DNA of 64,000 nucleotides, from the NCBI RefSeq assembly GCF_029784155.1, contig NC_073693.1, positions 114,204,683-114,268,682 on the forward strand. The letters are read 5' to 3'. Position numbers and translations under genes: made by a program. The notes beneath the pieces are model-generated. The model did not search any database. It saw nothing but the letters and a program-made list of their open reading frames with translations, and was not told the DNA's origin. The stretch is from Uranotaenia lowii. Lineage: Eukaryota; Arthropoda; Insecta; Diptera; Culicidae. Of the stretch, positions 25,411 through 37,338 are shown one piece after another. Numbering within the stretch: the stretch's first letter is position 1; each line of letters begins with the position of its first letter.

Positions 25411-25612
25411 GGGGCTTGTGATGTAGCTCAGTTGGCAAGTGTGTTGTCTCCTGAGCAGATGTCAGCGAGTTCGAGCCCAAGAGCAAACATCGAACACAGT
25501 TGTTCCGGATAAGTTTCTCAATAACGATCCGCCAACTGCATCGTTGATAAAGTCGCGAATGCCATAAAGGTGGTAAAACGACTATAATCGAAACAAAAAA
25601 AAAATTAAAAAA
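25411..25612 (+). mobile_element. tRNA-derived SINE (copy 1)
   Basis: The head contains a pol III A box (TAGCTCAGTTGG, 25424-25435) and a B box (GAGTTCGAGCCC, about 25468-25479). The body is ACATCGAACAC..GTCCGCCAACTGCA-type sequence and ends in an A-rich tail. Homologous bodies occur at 40760-41030 and, reversed, at 56083-56205. The internal promoter and A tail fit a SINE rather than a functional tRNA gene; no cloverleaf with an acceptor stem is formed. Confidence 0.85.
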
Positions 25613-26032
25613 GGGCATATTTGAACAAAATCTAGGCCAAAAACATTCAAGAGGAATAAAAAAGAAAATAACTAGAAATTTTAAATTTCAATGAATCACT
25701 GCAGCAGTGTAAAAATCGTAACTAAGGATTAAATAAAAATTGAAGGTCATTTTACAATTTTTTAAAAATAATTTTCGAGTGCCAAATCTATGAAATTCAA
25801 AAAGAAATTTGGGTTTTTTATTAGCAAATAGCAAATTAGCAAATAATTAGCAAATAATAAAAAAAAACCTGGGTAAAATCCGAAAAATCTTAAGCAATGT
25901 CCGGGCCAGATTTGAATATGCTCGAAATCTTCATTGGATTTATGGGCAAGCCTGAATATACATATAAAGAAAATCTGGAACATACGATAATAATAGCGAT
26001 TGTATCCCATTTACCCGAAAACTTTTGCCCAG

Positions 26033-27170
26033 AACTTCCGACGGCGGGTCGGTGGCCACCTCGGATTTCTGGGAAAAGGCAATTCTGGTGAATTTTTTTC
26101 TGGGAAATGTTTCATTCTGGAAAAAAAAATTTTGGGAAAGGGAAATGGTTCATACTTTGCAAAAAAATTCTGGTTAAATTTTCCGGTAATTTTTAATTCT
26201 GGGCAATGGTTTTCGGGAAAACGGAGTACAGCCAATAATAGCATAGCTATCTGCAGTGAAAGATACACCGGATATGCCTAAATATGTACCAAATATTCGG
26301 CTCACCGTTTTTTTTTTCGATTCCCTTATACTCAAACATAAACAAGCTCAGAGAAAAGTGAGAGTGTGTATGTATTAGCCTTTCTTCTCATCTTGTCTTC
26401 AGTTTTTTTTTCTTTTGTTTATGTTTGCCCAGTTTTGCTCAAAATGCCGTCGAAACAAAAAGCGTTTCTACGAACTTCACACAAATCTGGGCAAAAAGTA
26501 TACAGTACAACATTTTAAAAGTGAAAATGTGGCGACTTCAACTGTTTACCATATCCTAAAGCCCCCAACAACTTCTCGCAAGCAAGGTAGCGCCAGACCA
26601 GCGAACATTATGGATGCAAAAGGTCTTCGTTCTCTTTCTCGTGCCTTCAATAGCAAAGATTCCTTGAGCCGACGGGATGCCGCAAAAAGTTCAATTGTTC
26701 TCACAACTACATTGGCAAGACATCGAAAAAAGTTTGAATTAAAGGTTGTGTGTACTCCATTTTCTCGAAAACCATTGCCCAGAATGAAAAATCACCAGAA
26801 TTTCAATCACCAGAAATCCACTTAACCAGAACTTTTTTTTCCCAGAATGCACCATTTACCAGAAATTTTTTCCCCAGAATGAACCATTTCCCAAAAAAAA
26901 TTTTACCAGAGTGAAACATTTCCCAGAAAAAAATTCACCAGTATGAACCATTTATCTGAAAATTTTTCGCCAGAATTGCCATTTTCCAGATAATTTAACA
27001 TATTAATTCAAACAGGAATTAAAAAAAAAGATTTCTTCCACAAAATTGGATCCACACATCGAATACTATTGTTTTGCGGAAAAGCCGCAACCAACGAGGA
27101 TGAAGGAGCCGAGGCGGCACAAAGCCGCCGAAGCCTTTAAATCCGAGGAAACCGCCGACCCGCCGTTGGA
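26033..27170. mobile_element. Foldback-like element with subrepeat-built arms around a transposase remnant
   Basis: The left arm (26033-26230) and right arm (about 26750-27170) are inverted copies. Inner borders match (GGTTTTCGGGAAAACGGAGT against CTCCATTTTCTCGAAAACC) and outer borders match (CGACGGCGGGTCGG against CCGACCCGCCGTTGG). Both arms consist of irregular direct subrepeats of about 30 bp based on CCAGAATGAACCATTTCCC. The right arm holds extra GC-rich sequence (about 27000-27140). This architecture recalls Foldback-type elements, whose arms are also made of short subrepeats. The loop carries the start of a transposase, annotated separately. Confidence 0.65.
26444..26750 (+). pseudogene. 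N-terminal fragment of an IS630/Tc1-like transposase
   Basis: The remnant begins MPSKQK at 26444, shifts frame and continues KRFYELHTNLGKKYTVQHFK, then TVYHILKPP and GSARPANIMDAKGLRSLSRA. After another shift it reads KKFNCSHNYIGKTSKKV, then meets a TGA. These are the two helix-turn-helix DNA-binding units of an IS630-Tc1-mariner-type transposase. The catalytic domain is missing, because sequence of the right foldback arm begins at about 26750. It cannot be functional. Confidence 0.7.
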
Positions 27171-27174
27171 AGCG

Positions 27175-28290
27175 GCGGCCACAATACATTGGTATAGGTC
27201 TGCCCGGGCTTCCTAGGTCTACGTGAAAGCTAGGAGTGATCCCTTAGTCCCGTCTGCCACGCGACAGCGTGAAGGACAAAATGTCTTTCAAGTTCAAACG
27301 CGCAGCCAGGCTTCGGACGCACCTCAGAGCCCTACAAGAGCGGTGTAACTTTCTGCTCCGCTCTTTAACTGTTGTTGTGAGCGGAGCAAGAGTGGATTTG
27401 CGATTTTTTTGGATTTTTAGATTTCGTTCATTTCATTGCGGGATGACTTGCTTCAATTTTAAATTTGTTTATATACTTCTGTGTGCGTTGCAACACATCA
27501 TATTATGAATTCCATTCAAATTAAATAATGAAAAAAGTCTTGAAATTAAACTTCAACTTAAAATCACTTAAACTTTGAGAAAATCGAAAAAGGTGGTTCG
27601 ATATGAAATGCAAGCAAGCCAAGAAACTGGTTACTGCTATTGCATAAATCAAGGCGTTTTCAGCACCTGGATTCCGCCTTTGTTTATGCAATATAATCAG
27701 AGCTGCTTGTGATTTCCATGAATCAAGAGAATCATGAAAAATTCTGATTTATTGCTGTGAATGATCCTAATTTTTAAACGAAATAACCTCGCAATCCTGA
27801 ATTGTGTGAAGATGTAAACGATCAATTACTTTACATTATAATAATTTCATAAAACCCTTGGAATATGAACCGACTGTTTGCGAGCTGTGCTTTCTGTGCG
27901 TCTTGATTTTTGTTACGAAAGTAAGGGCGGTTGCCTAAAACACACTTTAATTTTGAGATTCAGTTTTGATTTCAAAATTAATTTATCCGGCTGAGTAACA
28001 GTATGAAAATTATAATGTCTGTTATATAATAATTCATTGAGTTCGGAATTGTTCGTCCTAATCTGAAAGGTTGACTGCTACCAAAAAGACAAACTATATA
28101 TAACTCCTTGAAAAACTTGAATTTTAATTTATCTTAACTGTTTCTTGGCTCGTACCTAGATAGGTTTGATCAGTGAATTAAGTTATTGACATATATTGAA
28201 TAATATTTAAATGGGATGAATGTTTGATAAGATCTTTAATGCCGCTGGAAGTGTTCGTGATATAATGCTGGTAGTTTCACTAAAACTTAT
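27175..28290. other. Gene-free stretch
   Basis: The 79-codon open frame at 27269-27508 is Arg-rich at its start and then hydrophobic, but I find no homology or splice support. The GC-rich sequence up to about 27270 probably belongs to the neighbouring repeat. The remainder is AT-rich. Confidence 0.3.
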
Positions 28291-28295
28291 AAATT

Positions 28296-28750
28296 TTGGA
28301 AAAATAACCTTAGAAACGACCGTGTTTGTCGACCGGGTATTTTTCCTTGCTCAAATGTGCGTGAGAAATGTCAAAAAACAACTGTAATGACCATCTCGCG
28401 TGAGCTTTCGTTACGTCTGTGAATCTTAAAAATTCACAGAAAATTGCTTCAAAAGTTATCAAAACAACTTTAAAATTTGTATTGCACATATAGAATATAT
28501 TGTCCAGGCTACAACTATTCTAAATGGAAAGAAGTTGCTACTAGTATAAGTCAATTTTTGTTTTTTTTTCGCAAAAAACTGTTTGTTTACATTTGTTTCA
28601 TACGACGTAATGAAAGCTCACGCGAGATTTTGGAATAATTCTGGACTGGACTGGAAAATTAACCTTAAAAGCAACCATGTTTTAGACTTTTTTTCCCCTT
28701 CTTAATCCGTACACGAGAGCAAGTGCGCGTGAGAAATGTCAACTTAAAAA
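28296..28750. repeat. Compound repeat: diverged direct pair enclosing a 25-bp inverted pair
   Basis: An inverted pair, TCTCGCGTGAGCTTTCGTTA at 28394 and its complement ending at 28627 (one mismatch), encloses about 180 bp. Outside it lie diverged direct copies of an approximately 85-bp block (28296-28380 and 28660-28745), both containing AACCTTA and ending GCGTGAGAAATGTCAA. No coding content is present. It may be a decayed foldback or MITE. Confidence 0.55.
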
Positions 28751-31508
28751 TCTTTTATTCGAAAAAAATTGTTGAAAAACTGCACTGAATTTGGAATATT
28801 TTCAAATGTATGTTTCAAATCCATTTCTCTTAGCTTCCGAATTTTTTTCCCCTTTGACATTCAACCAACTTCTTTGATTCAAAGTTTTGTTAAAACCATA
28901 TTTCGAAAGTAATTAGTTTACTAAATGAAACCATTCTTCAAAAAACTATAATTTTGAATAAGGGTCATTTCAATGTTCCTTAACCAATGCCCAGTAAATA
29001 AAAAAGAATTTCACTGTAACTAAACTAATATATCAATTTCAATGCTTTTCCACACCTCCAAAACGAATTTTGAATGGTAAAAGAACAGTACTATCTTGAT
29101 GCAAACGAAAGTAATTTTTATTTTCTTGTCGTTTTATGGAATGCCAAATATCGTATGTCTGTGTGAGTGAATTCATTTCATGTTTTGATTTTGATGTGAC
29201 GAATTCACGTTTGTTTTATTTTACCCATGGATAAAATCAATTACACGTGCGATATTCAAAAAATATCCCACTTAATAATTCTTCTACTAGAATTTTTCTC
29301 AGTGTACTCACAAGTGTCACATTTCTTTGTATTTGTATGCTGTGAACCCTTCAACTGAAATAGGTCACACATACATCTACTCTTTATATTGTTCCTGCGT
29401 ATGCTATACAAATTAGATGAACCATCCTTTTGTTCAACACTGGTTGTTCATCTGGTTCAAATTGCAAACGCTGCTGAAAATTTTAACTCTTTTCCAGCAT
29501 GGCTGCCGAAAGCCACAAACAACTGCAGCCTCCTAGATTTTATTTCTATTTAGGAAATTAACAATCAGGTAAGCAAATCAATGTTATAAAAACAGTACAG
29601 ATTGATAGTTTTCCAGTTTGTAAGCATTTTTCCATTCATGATTCACACAGGATATCGTTACAAGCTCTTCGTATCGATGGAAACTTCACCAGTGAGGAAC
29701 ACCTGCGTGGCTCGCAACGAGCCGGGCATTCTATTCATCGACATTCCGGGGCCCGGGGTGCTCGGAATGCCTGCCGGGTTGGACCATAGAAAGGCTGAAG
29801 ATCTTCGGATTCCCTCATCCAGTGTAAAAAAATGGCAACGGAGGCTGTGGAAGTGAAAAATGTTGATACTACAAGTGCATCCGTTGAAAAAAAAAACTAC
29901 GCTGTTACTGTGTTATAAATAATGTGCTGTTGTGCTGAGTGAAAAATTGAGAAGATTGGATAAAGAAAATAAAAAAAATATATGAAAATCGTAACACATT
30001 AAAAATTTTCCTTTCTAATTTTTTTTGTCTGAAAATTCCATTGGTGGTAGTACAGGGTTCGCGTTCACGCACACATGTACACATGGTCGTCGTTCACTTA
30101 CACATTCACACACGGTCGTCGTTCATTTAAACTGTCATTCTGGATCGGGAAATTCATTCTAAGTAGAATCGGGTGGGCCATTTTCTACTTGGCTGTCGGC
30201 AGAAGTTCTAGTAGAATTCTACTAGAAAGGCTACTAGAATTCTAGTAGCCCTAGTAGAATAATTATTAAGCGGGATGGTTCGAAATTTAACCAAAAAAAT
30301 AATAATGAACAAATAACTTAACAACAAAACAGGAAAAGCTAAGCTATTCTTACTAAACAGATTCGGATAATTGAGATTGTTTGTCTAGAATCATCATTAT
30401 GTCAACCAACGTACTTTGTTAGAAATTGTACTAAAATGCATCATCTCGAAGCCAAAAATATTGTTGCCTCTTCCAGTGGGCGGTAAAAGGGCTAGTTTGA
30501 TATCCAAGTTTAGTTAGATATTTTGAAAAGAGCACATTTCTCGAATGTGACTAAATTTTTAATAGAAAAGGAATTTTTAAGATTTATTGGAGAAAAAAGT
30601 AAATAAAAATCTGACACCGGTTTTTGTTGTAGATGGTGACTTAATGGTATATTTCATTGTTGCGATTTTGCATTAAGCTTCTTCTGTTAACAAAACATTG
30701 CTTTACAAATTTTGTAAATATCACCTCTACTTTTGTTTTATTCAGTTTTTGTAAACCTCTATAAATGCGGCAATTCGGCTAGGTGAAGGGTTTGGAGAAA
30801 CTCTAACTGAAACAGATTGTTCAACAAAATTTTGTTAGAATCTCGTCCATTCAACTGATTTAACAGTTCTAAACAGTAATATAATTTAAAGCCACATGCA
30901 ATATACTGTAGTTTTGCAATATACAATCAGTGGAATGTTTTTACGATGTTATTTGTTGTTTTATCAACAAGTCCTAGATCGTTTTATAACTATTTACAAA
31001 TAATTGGGTTTATCACAGTATTTTTTTACTCGGGAAATTTGAACTTACCCTTGACAGAGGTTTCGGGGTTAACGAAATCTTGCAGTTGAAAGTGATCTTC
31101 ACAAATGAAACCAAAGATGTCATAAATGGTTATTTTTCAACCACAACGCAATAAGGAAGTGATGCAGAAAATCTCTAGTTTTCATTCAATTTTCATTTTT
31201 GTCGAAGTCGGTGTATTTTTTATAAGCTTTATGGTTGAATTCTAACCACATTTGGTTAATGCGCTCCAATTCAAAAACGGTTCTTTAGTGGTTTTCGAAA
31301 TAAATCGTGTTATTTTTTTCTATCAAAAGTAGGTAATCAAAAACGACCATGTTCATCGCTAGATGTAAAAAATAAAATAGCACAATGCAAATGTGTGTGT
31401 GATATATCGAGATTTTTCCTTTTGTGTATGTCACGATAACCCGTAGATAGCGCTGCGGAACAAGCGCCAAAATCAACCTTGAGTGGTCAGTCTGGGTATC
31501 TGGTGTCT
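28751..31508. other. Mostly gene-free stretch with one possible spliced transcript end
   Basis: Around 29480-29990 there are possible splice signals (GTAAGC at 29571, TTTTCCAG at about 29610, CACACAG at 29650). They are followed by a GC-richer 84-codon open frame ending at 29856 and A-rich sequence with AATAAA-like strings. I do not recognise the peptide (contains IPGPGVLGMPAGLDHRK). Two adjacent perfect palindromes lie at 30206-30250. No other gene is supported. Confidence 0.3.
30206..30250. repeat. Two adjacent perfect 22-bp palindromes centred on GAATTC
   Basis: 30206-30227 has the half-site TTCTAGTAGAA and 30229-30250 has the half-site GGCTACTAGAA, each followed by its exact reverse complement and separated by one base. 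CTAGTAGAAT appears once more at 30251. Function unknown. Confidence 0.85.
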
Positions 31509-31511
31509 GCG

Positions 31512-32265
31512 GTTATTAGTACTAACTTGATCGCATTGTCACACAATGAGAGTAACAGATAGAAAGTTTGTGTCCTCAGCAAAGTCTAAATGGCCCACAA
31601 TAATGTTTGTCAGAGATTTTTTCGGCACTTTGCCCACCACACAAACTTTCTATCTGTTACTCTCATTGGCTGATGTCATGCTGAAGCAACTAGCAACGCA
31701 ACGCGTTCACACGAAAAACCAGCTCTCATTTGATCTCCATGGAAAAAGCGCAGACCTGTCATGCTGAGCGCATTTAAAAGCGCGACAAAGCTGATGCCAG
31801 GGTGTTTTGTAGCGCGACAAGTAGGAAATCCAATGGGAATATTGTTTTTTTTCGTTTTAAAACAGTGATTTCGGGTTTTAACCACAATAATTCAAAGATC
31901 CGTCCAAATTTGTGATAATAAACTAAATAATATCTGAATCGAAAGAAAATTTTCAGAATTTCTTGGTTCCCGCAAAAAAAAAACAAGGAATTTTGTCGGT
32001 TCAAATTTCGGCATTCTTGCAATCCTAGCATGATCTGATAAGTTTTTGACGGTTCCCGAAAGAAAGGAGACGATTCAAAGCATTATCAGATGTAAATAAG
32101 TGATGATTTGTAGGAAATTTCAAAGCGACATGTCGCTCAAGCATGTCATACCAATGCGATGCAACGCTTTCTTATTGGAACGCGTGAACGCGTTGCGTTG
32201 CTTGTTGCTTCAGCATGACATCAGCCATTGTGTTGCAATGCGATCAAGTTAGTACTAATAATCCA
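31512..32265. mobile_element. Foldback/palindromic element, about 750 bp
   Basis: The outer ends TTATTAGTACTAACTTGATC (31513) and GATCAAGTTAGTACTAATAA (near 32240) are inverted copies. The pairing continues inward through TGGCTGATGTCATGCTGAAG and GCAACGCAACGCGTTCAC on the left and their complements at about 32181-32224. The left arm carries an extra insert of about 125 bp (see next entry) that the right arm lacks. No transposase is visible. Confidence 0.78.
31541..31665. mobile_element. Small hairpin MITE nested in one arm of the foldback element
   Basis: The ends GAGAGTAACAGATAGAAAGT and its exact reverse complement form a perfect inverted repeat of about 28 bp around a 60-70-bp loop. The right arm of the host element reads straight through the corresponding point (ACACAATGGCTGATG), which shows the insert is secondary. 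AT is present at both borders, a possible 2-bp target duplication. Confidence 0.75.
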
Positions 32266-32800
32266 CCTATACACGTTCACGATATATCGATGAAATGCAA
32301 AAAAAAAAATCACACATTCAATAGCGGATAACTCATCACCGTCAACTCGTATCTTATCAAAATCTTCTACAAACTTTTTTGTCATTGTTTGAACTACAAT
32401 TCCTCATATTCTGAGCTTTCTTGCATACTGGAAACACATTTTAGAACTAAAAGAGTGAAAGTATGTCGATTTTTCATACATTTTGCCGAAAATCTTCAAA
32501 CAAATTTCAAGTCCTTTGCACCAGCTCGTGCTTCTGCCAAATGACCTTAAACTTTCAGTAAGTCATTTTTTCAGCTAAAGGCACCAACTTAGGGGGTGCC
32601 GCGTGGAATATAAGGATAATTTTTTTTGTTATGGCCAGTCTAATCTGCACGTGCTGAAAACGGAGCACGCCGTCCGTCATCGATAGCACTATGAACGCGA
32701 AAATGTTTCTGAAAAGTATCTCTAGAAGTGGCATCTTCATTTCCTCAAAGACAACGAATAGTCGGATTTGACATCCTGTCAATACTACAAGAAAGTTGTA

Positions 32801-33620
32801 GGGGAAAAGTTCATATAACGCCCCATGTGGCTAATACGCGCCACCCTTGTTTTGAAGAATCTGAAACATTTTAAGCCTGCAAAATATTACCAATTTGTTT
32901 TTGTGATTGGTCATGGCAAGTATGATTTTTTTCTTAAAATGCCCCTATTTCGTGATAATTTCGAAATTTAGGTTTTTCTTCATTTCGATCTAAATTTTAA
33001 AACATTTTCAATAAGGATTCACTAAGCAGAGAAAAACGAATAAGACAATATTTTCTGACACATCGATAGAGGAGAATCTAAACTATGATTTTATGCTAAA
33101 AAATCATACTGAACTCGCTAAGGTATGATTTTTATGATTATGTTCTATCACGGCCCATGCGCTCGTTATAACGCGCCAATCGTAGTAGGCTGAAAATAGC
33201 ATTAATTTTTCAAAAAGGCCAATTTTCTTTGAAAATGAACAAATAGTCTAAAACCATATTTTGAGCGTTAATTCCGCCCAAAAAATTTACTTTTATTTGT
33301 TTTTTAAATTTTGATTAGTCCATTTTGATTTTCTGTGTATTTTCGGTCTTCGGCTGCATTCGGATGTGTTCGGCTGCTAGGCGCGTATTGAATACACAGC
33401 GGCGCGTATTTGCAACACAGTTTTGTTCTGTGGTTTTGAATAAGGTTTTTAAAAATCAAGTTTTTGAAGCCACTATAGCAATTTGAGTAACAAAAAATCA
33501 TAGGCAATTGTAGAAAACACGTTTCTTCAACGATTACACCCATTTTTAAAACAATTTGTAAGTGGAATACATAGAAAATGAGCAATTCGCTTAGGTGGCG
33601 CATAATAGGGCATGTTTCCC
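32801..33620. mobile_element. 820-bp TA-flanked MITE (copy 2)
   Basis: It matches 11190-12042 almost throughout in the same orientation, including both ends (GGGGAAAAGTTCATATAACG and GGCATGTTTCCC) and the flanking TA. It lacks about 30 bp, including GTGTCTGTAAGTATTGGT-type sequence before the TTTTCGGTCTTCGG block. The minus-strand open frame at 33304-33660 runs out of its end and is not a gene. Confidence 0.85.
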
Positions 33621-33712
33621 TAGAGTTGTTTAAGTCGAACGGAGTCGAATATGAACCCATAGAACATACAACCTCTCAAACACTCCGGGACTGCATCTGA
33701 TTGATCAGAGTA

Positions 33713-34650
33713 GGGGAGAGGCGGGCTATATGCGCATATTAAGGAAAGCACTCATTTTCTCCCATATTCCAATAGATAGGAGTCTGAAAACTATAGTAAC
33801 TATATATATATACACATGACCGGACATCAGTTTTATATACGTTAGAGCAATTTTTCTGTTAAAATCTCTATCAGTTTTTGTGAAAATAATTTTATAATAA
33901 AAGAAGTCAAAATGGTCGATTTCCGAAACTGGCGGGCTAAATGCGCATAATTATGATATTAGCTTTATTTCATTGACGCTTGCAATATTTTGATATTATT
34001 TAATTGAAAATGGTAGAAACGGATGTTAAGCATACGTCAAGGCTGAAATTTTGGTGAAATTTTTGACATCACTAATTCTTTTGCATGAAAAATATTTAAG
34101 TATGCCATATGGCCATATTTCATGGTAATATTTTGTTCATATCGTATTTTTATCGGATCAGTATGAAGTTCTTCTTTTTTCGCTGTAAGATCGTGATTTG
34201 AGCGTAGATTTAATGTTTAAATGATGAAAAGTAAAAAATTTATAAAACTTATCTATTTTTCTTGATATAGGCATTTAACCTGCCTTGATATGGGCATTCA
34301 GAACCTGTCTCTTATTCCAGTAACTTATCATTTACAACTTTGCCAAAAGCTTCAATTTGTTGAATTTCATATTTCCAGATGAATAAGAAAGTAAACCCAT
34401 TAAAATGTTTGTTCACAGAATTTGTACGCACGATAATTAAAGTTCAATATATTAGAACAAAACTGACAAAAAACTTGTTTGAATTTTTAAATTTTTTTGA
34501 CTTAATAAAACAACTTAATTTTTTCATGCCATGTGCTGAAAGCGTATTACCCTCATATTGCACTGATTAGATATGATAAATCTCCAGCCATATCGTCAAT
34601 CGGCTGTATGCGCATATTACCCAACATGCGCATTTAGGAACACTTCCCCC
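33713..34650. mobile_element. 938-bp TA-flanked MITE with ATGCGCAT subterminal repeats
   Basis: The left end reads GGGGAGAGGCGGGCTATATG and the right end is the complement of GGGGGAAGTGTTCC, with TA at 33711-33712 and 34651-34652. ATGCGCAT words occur near both ends (33730, 34608, 34625) and a second GGCGGGCTAAATGCGCAT lies inside at about 33950. It begins only 93 bp after the previous MITE. It is non-coding. Confidence 0.72.
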
Positions 34651-34652
34651 TA

Positions 34653-37224
34653 CCAGGTTATTATAAATGATTAGGCACCTATTAAACGACGATCCTCTCC
34701 GTACTACTAGGCAAAAGCTTTCGCTGCCTATCATTGGTTTACCTAAACAGACTGGATTACCAAATTTCAAATACCATTTCAGGCTGCTATCAACTTTATT
34801 TCCATGGTGTTAAAACATTATTAGGACAACGCCTTTCCACAAAAATCAATGTTGTCCGGCCAAAGACAAGCTACCCCTATAGTTTTTTTTTCGAAACGAC
34901 AATAACAATGATTTTGATATCAAAGCTAAATCTGAATAAGAAATAATATCTCATTGAGATGAGTTTGGGTATTAATTTTGAGATGCTCTTCTGATCTGGG
35001 TAGCTTCTATAGACAAAGAAGAGAAACTGATATCCGTTTGCGAATTATTGATTCCTAATTTTAAAGAGCGTTATTTTGATTAAAATTGATTTGCCTTCAT
35101 TTGCAGCTTTTTTTTATTTGTTTATAATTTTTTTGCCGTATTTTTCTACTTTTGAAAGCATTATGATTGTTTCAACAAAAAAAGCAACAACAGTATTACA
35201 GATGCCTAGCTTGTCCCAGTTCTAGTTCGTGCATGTTTTCGGTAAGTAAGAATAAGAATTTGTTAGATCCATTGGTAAAGTGAAGCCAACCATGCTTGGT
35301 TAGACTTTTAGTTAAGTATATTTTTTGCTTAAATTTTTAAAACAGCAAAGCACTTTTCCATTTTCATTACCCCAACGGTATGCTGTGAAGAACCTGCGCT
35401 TGAAACCAAACATTCTCGAAACTTATTCATTAGAATCGTTTACTAATAATTTCGTTTTTCCTCCAGTTTCCCCATGGAGCCGGTTTCATTTGATTATGGA
35501 CTTCTTCGCAAGGAACGGTTCTAAGATCTATCAGCGCTCAGTTTATCAAGTCTCTTAAATATTCTCTGTTATAGATCAAATAACTCATCGAATCATTATA
35601 CATTACTGTGAATTAGTTTTATTTAAATAACAAATTTTAAACAACAAATTTTAAACTTCTAATATTCATTTCTTGGTTTATTTTAGAAAATCTCAATTGT
35701 GTTTATATAACTTGAATATTATTCTATCAAGAATTTATATTTTCAAAATGCTAGATCTTCATAAAATGCTATAATTTACAGAATTTTGAAATATATGACA
35801 GCAGAATAAAATAATGAATGGATAATTTCAAAGGAATTCCATTTAAACCCCTTAATTCAAACATACGAAAGCTGAATCAATAAATGTACTCGTATATTCC
35901 ATCCAAAATAGATATGTAAACAACTTAAAAAACAAAACAAAAAAGAACGGAACCAGTAAATAGAAACCCCAGTAACTGTCAATGTGATTGACCGCAAACA
36001 TATGATATTGGAGATAGATGCATAAGCAGATGTTAACCACTTCCGAATGAATGGAATTATAAATGATAATAGATGTTTCAAATGAGTAAAAATATTTTAT
36101 ATAAAAATAGACGTTTGTCAAAGCATTTTCCTAAACAATATCAGAAAACCAAAATAAAACTGTTGAACTTGATCTACATGCTACAGTGCGCCTTAATACT
36201 CCAAAAGATTACTATAAAATGATAACACCACTTAACCTGAATGTTTAATTTTTCCTATTATCTGATTACTTATAAGATATCGCCACTATCTTCAATCCTC
36301 TATGAATAAACATATCTTAAGATGCTAACAATGAATCTAGATCTACTCTAAATTTCCAAAACGATTCAATCCTTCTATCATGATTCCATGTTCGTTTCCA
36401 CCTTACTATTTTTCCTTTCGCACTATACAATATTCCTTCACGTTGAATTCTAGATTCGAATGGTGGTAACTAACGAAAAATAGAAACTTAGAAAAAAAGA
36501 GCTCACCAATTATAGTCTTAAGCAGAGAGATTTACACCTTAACACAAAACATATTGAGGACCACATTTGATACAAAGCCGTATATTTTCTATTGAGCCTT
36601 AGCCGAATCCAAACGAATGTTACCTCTCATTTCAACTTTCATTGAATATAGCTGAGAGAGAGGCAGATAAAAGAGAGAGTAACGATGTCAATGTTCTAAA
36701 TAATAAAACAAGCTCCTTGGAAGGTGTTTGAAAAAAACAAAAAAAAACAAATCATCCAATCTAGTTGTACTGTAGAATAAAATAAACAAAAATAAAACAT
36801 CTAAGTTTGATAATTCTAATCGTTGGTACGTTGGAATTTCCTGGTAGATTTTATGTATACACACACAAAGACGATCGCAGATGCTAGCTTAATCCAAACA
36901 GTATGAACCAGTAGTAAAGCAGAGCTATAGAAACGAATCGTAGTGAAAGAAAAACATATAATTTGATAAAGGTGCGAAAACGTAAACGAAATAGCAACCA
37001 TGATTGAACCATCATGAACTAAGACTAAAAAAAATCTTTTAATACAAAATATCGGAGATAAATTTCAGAACTAAGTTTTACTTGTCTATAACTATCCGAA
37101 ACTCCTCCAACAAGGTCGTATAATAATTTCAAATCAAAAAAATCCCTTAGGTTTCTTAAATATTTGGAATTTTATCAGCGTCGAATTAGGATTAGGATTA
37201 GAGATGTAGCGAATAAAAACCAAT
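34653..37224. other. Gene-free AT-rich stretch
   Basis: No exon, repeat end or RNA gene is supported. The segment at about 35850-37000 has several AATAAA-type strings and reads like untranslated or intronic sequence. Three ATTAGG hexamers (37186-37204) are too few to mean telomeric DNA. Confidence 0.35.
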
Positions 37225-37338
37225 GGGTGTCCACGATTAAATTGCCACACTATGCTCTAACTTTTTAACCTTTGGGTAGAATTTAATGAAAATTTGGGTG
37301 GATTTAGTTCATACAGCATTGCTTACATCGTGCAAGTT

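Noticed and set aside
25411..25500. Possible tRNA gene (A and B boxes)
   Set aside because: No acceptor stem or anticodon arm pairs properly, and the sequence continues into a dispersed SINE body with an A tail.
33304..33660. 118-codon minus-strand open frame
   Set aside because: It runs across a MITE boundary and the related MITE at 11190 does not preserve it.
37186..37204. Insect telomere-like TTAGG repeats
   Set aside because: Only three ATTAGG hexamers are present and dipterans lack TTAGG telomeres; chance is sufficient.
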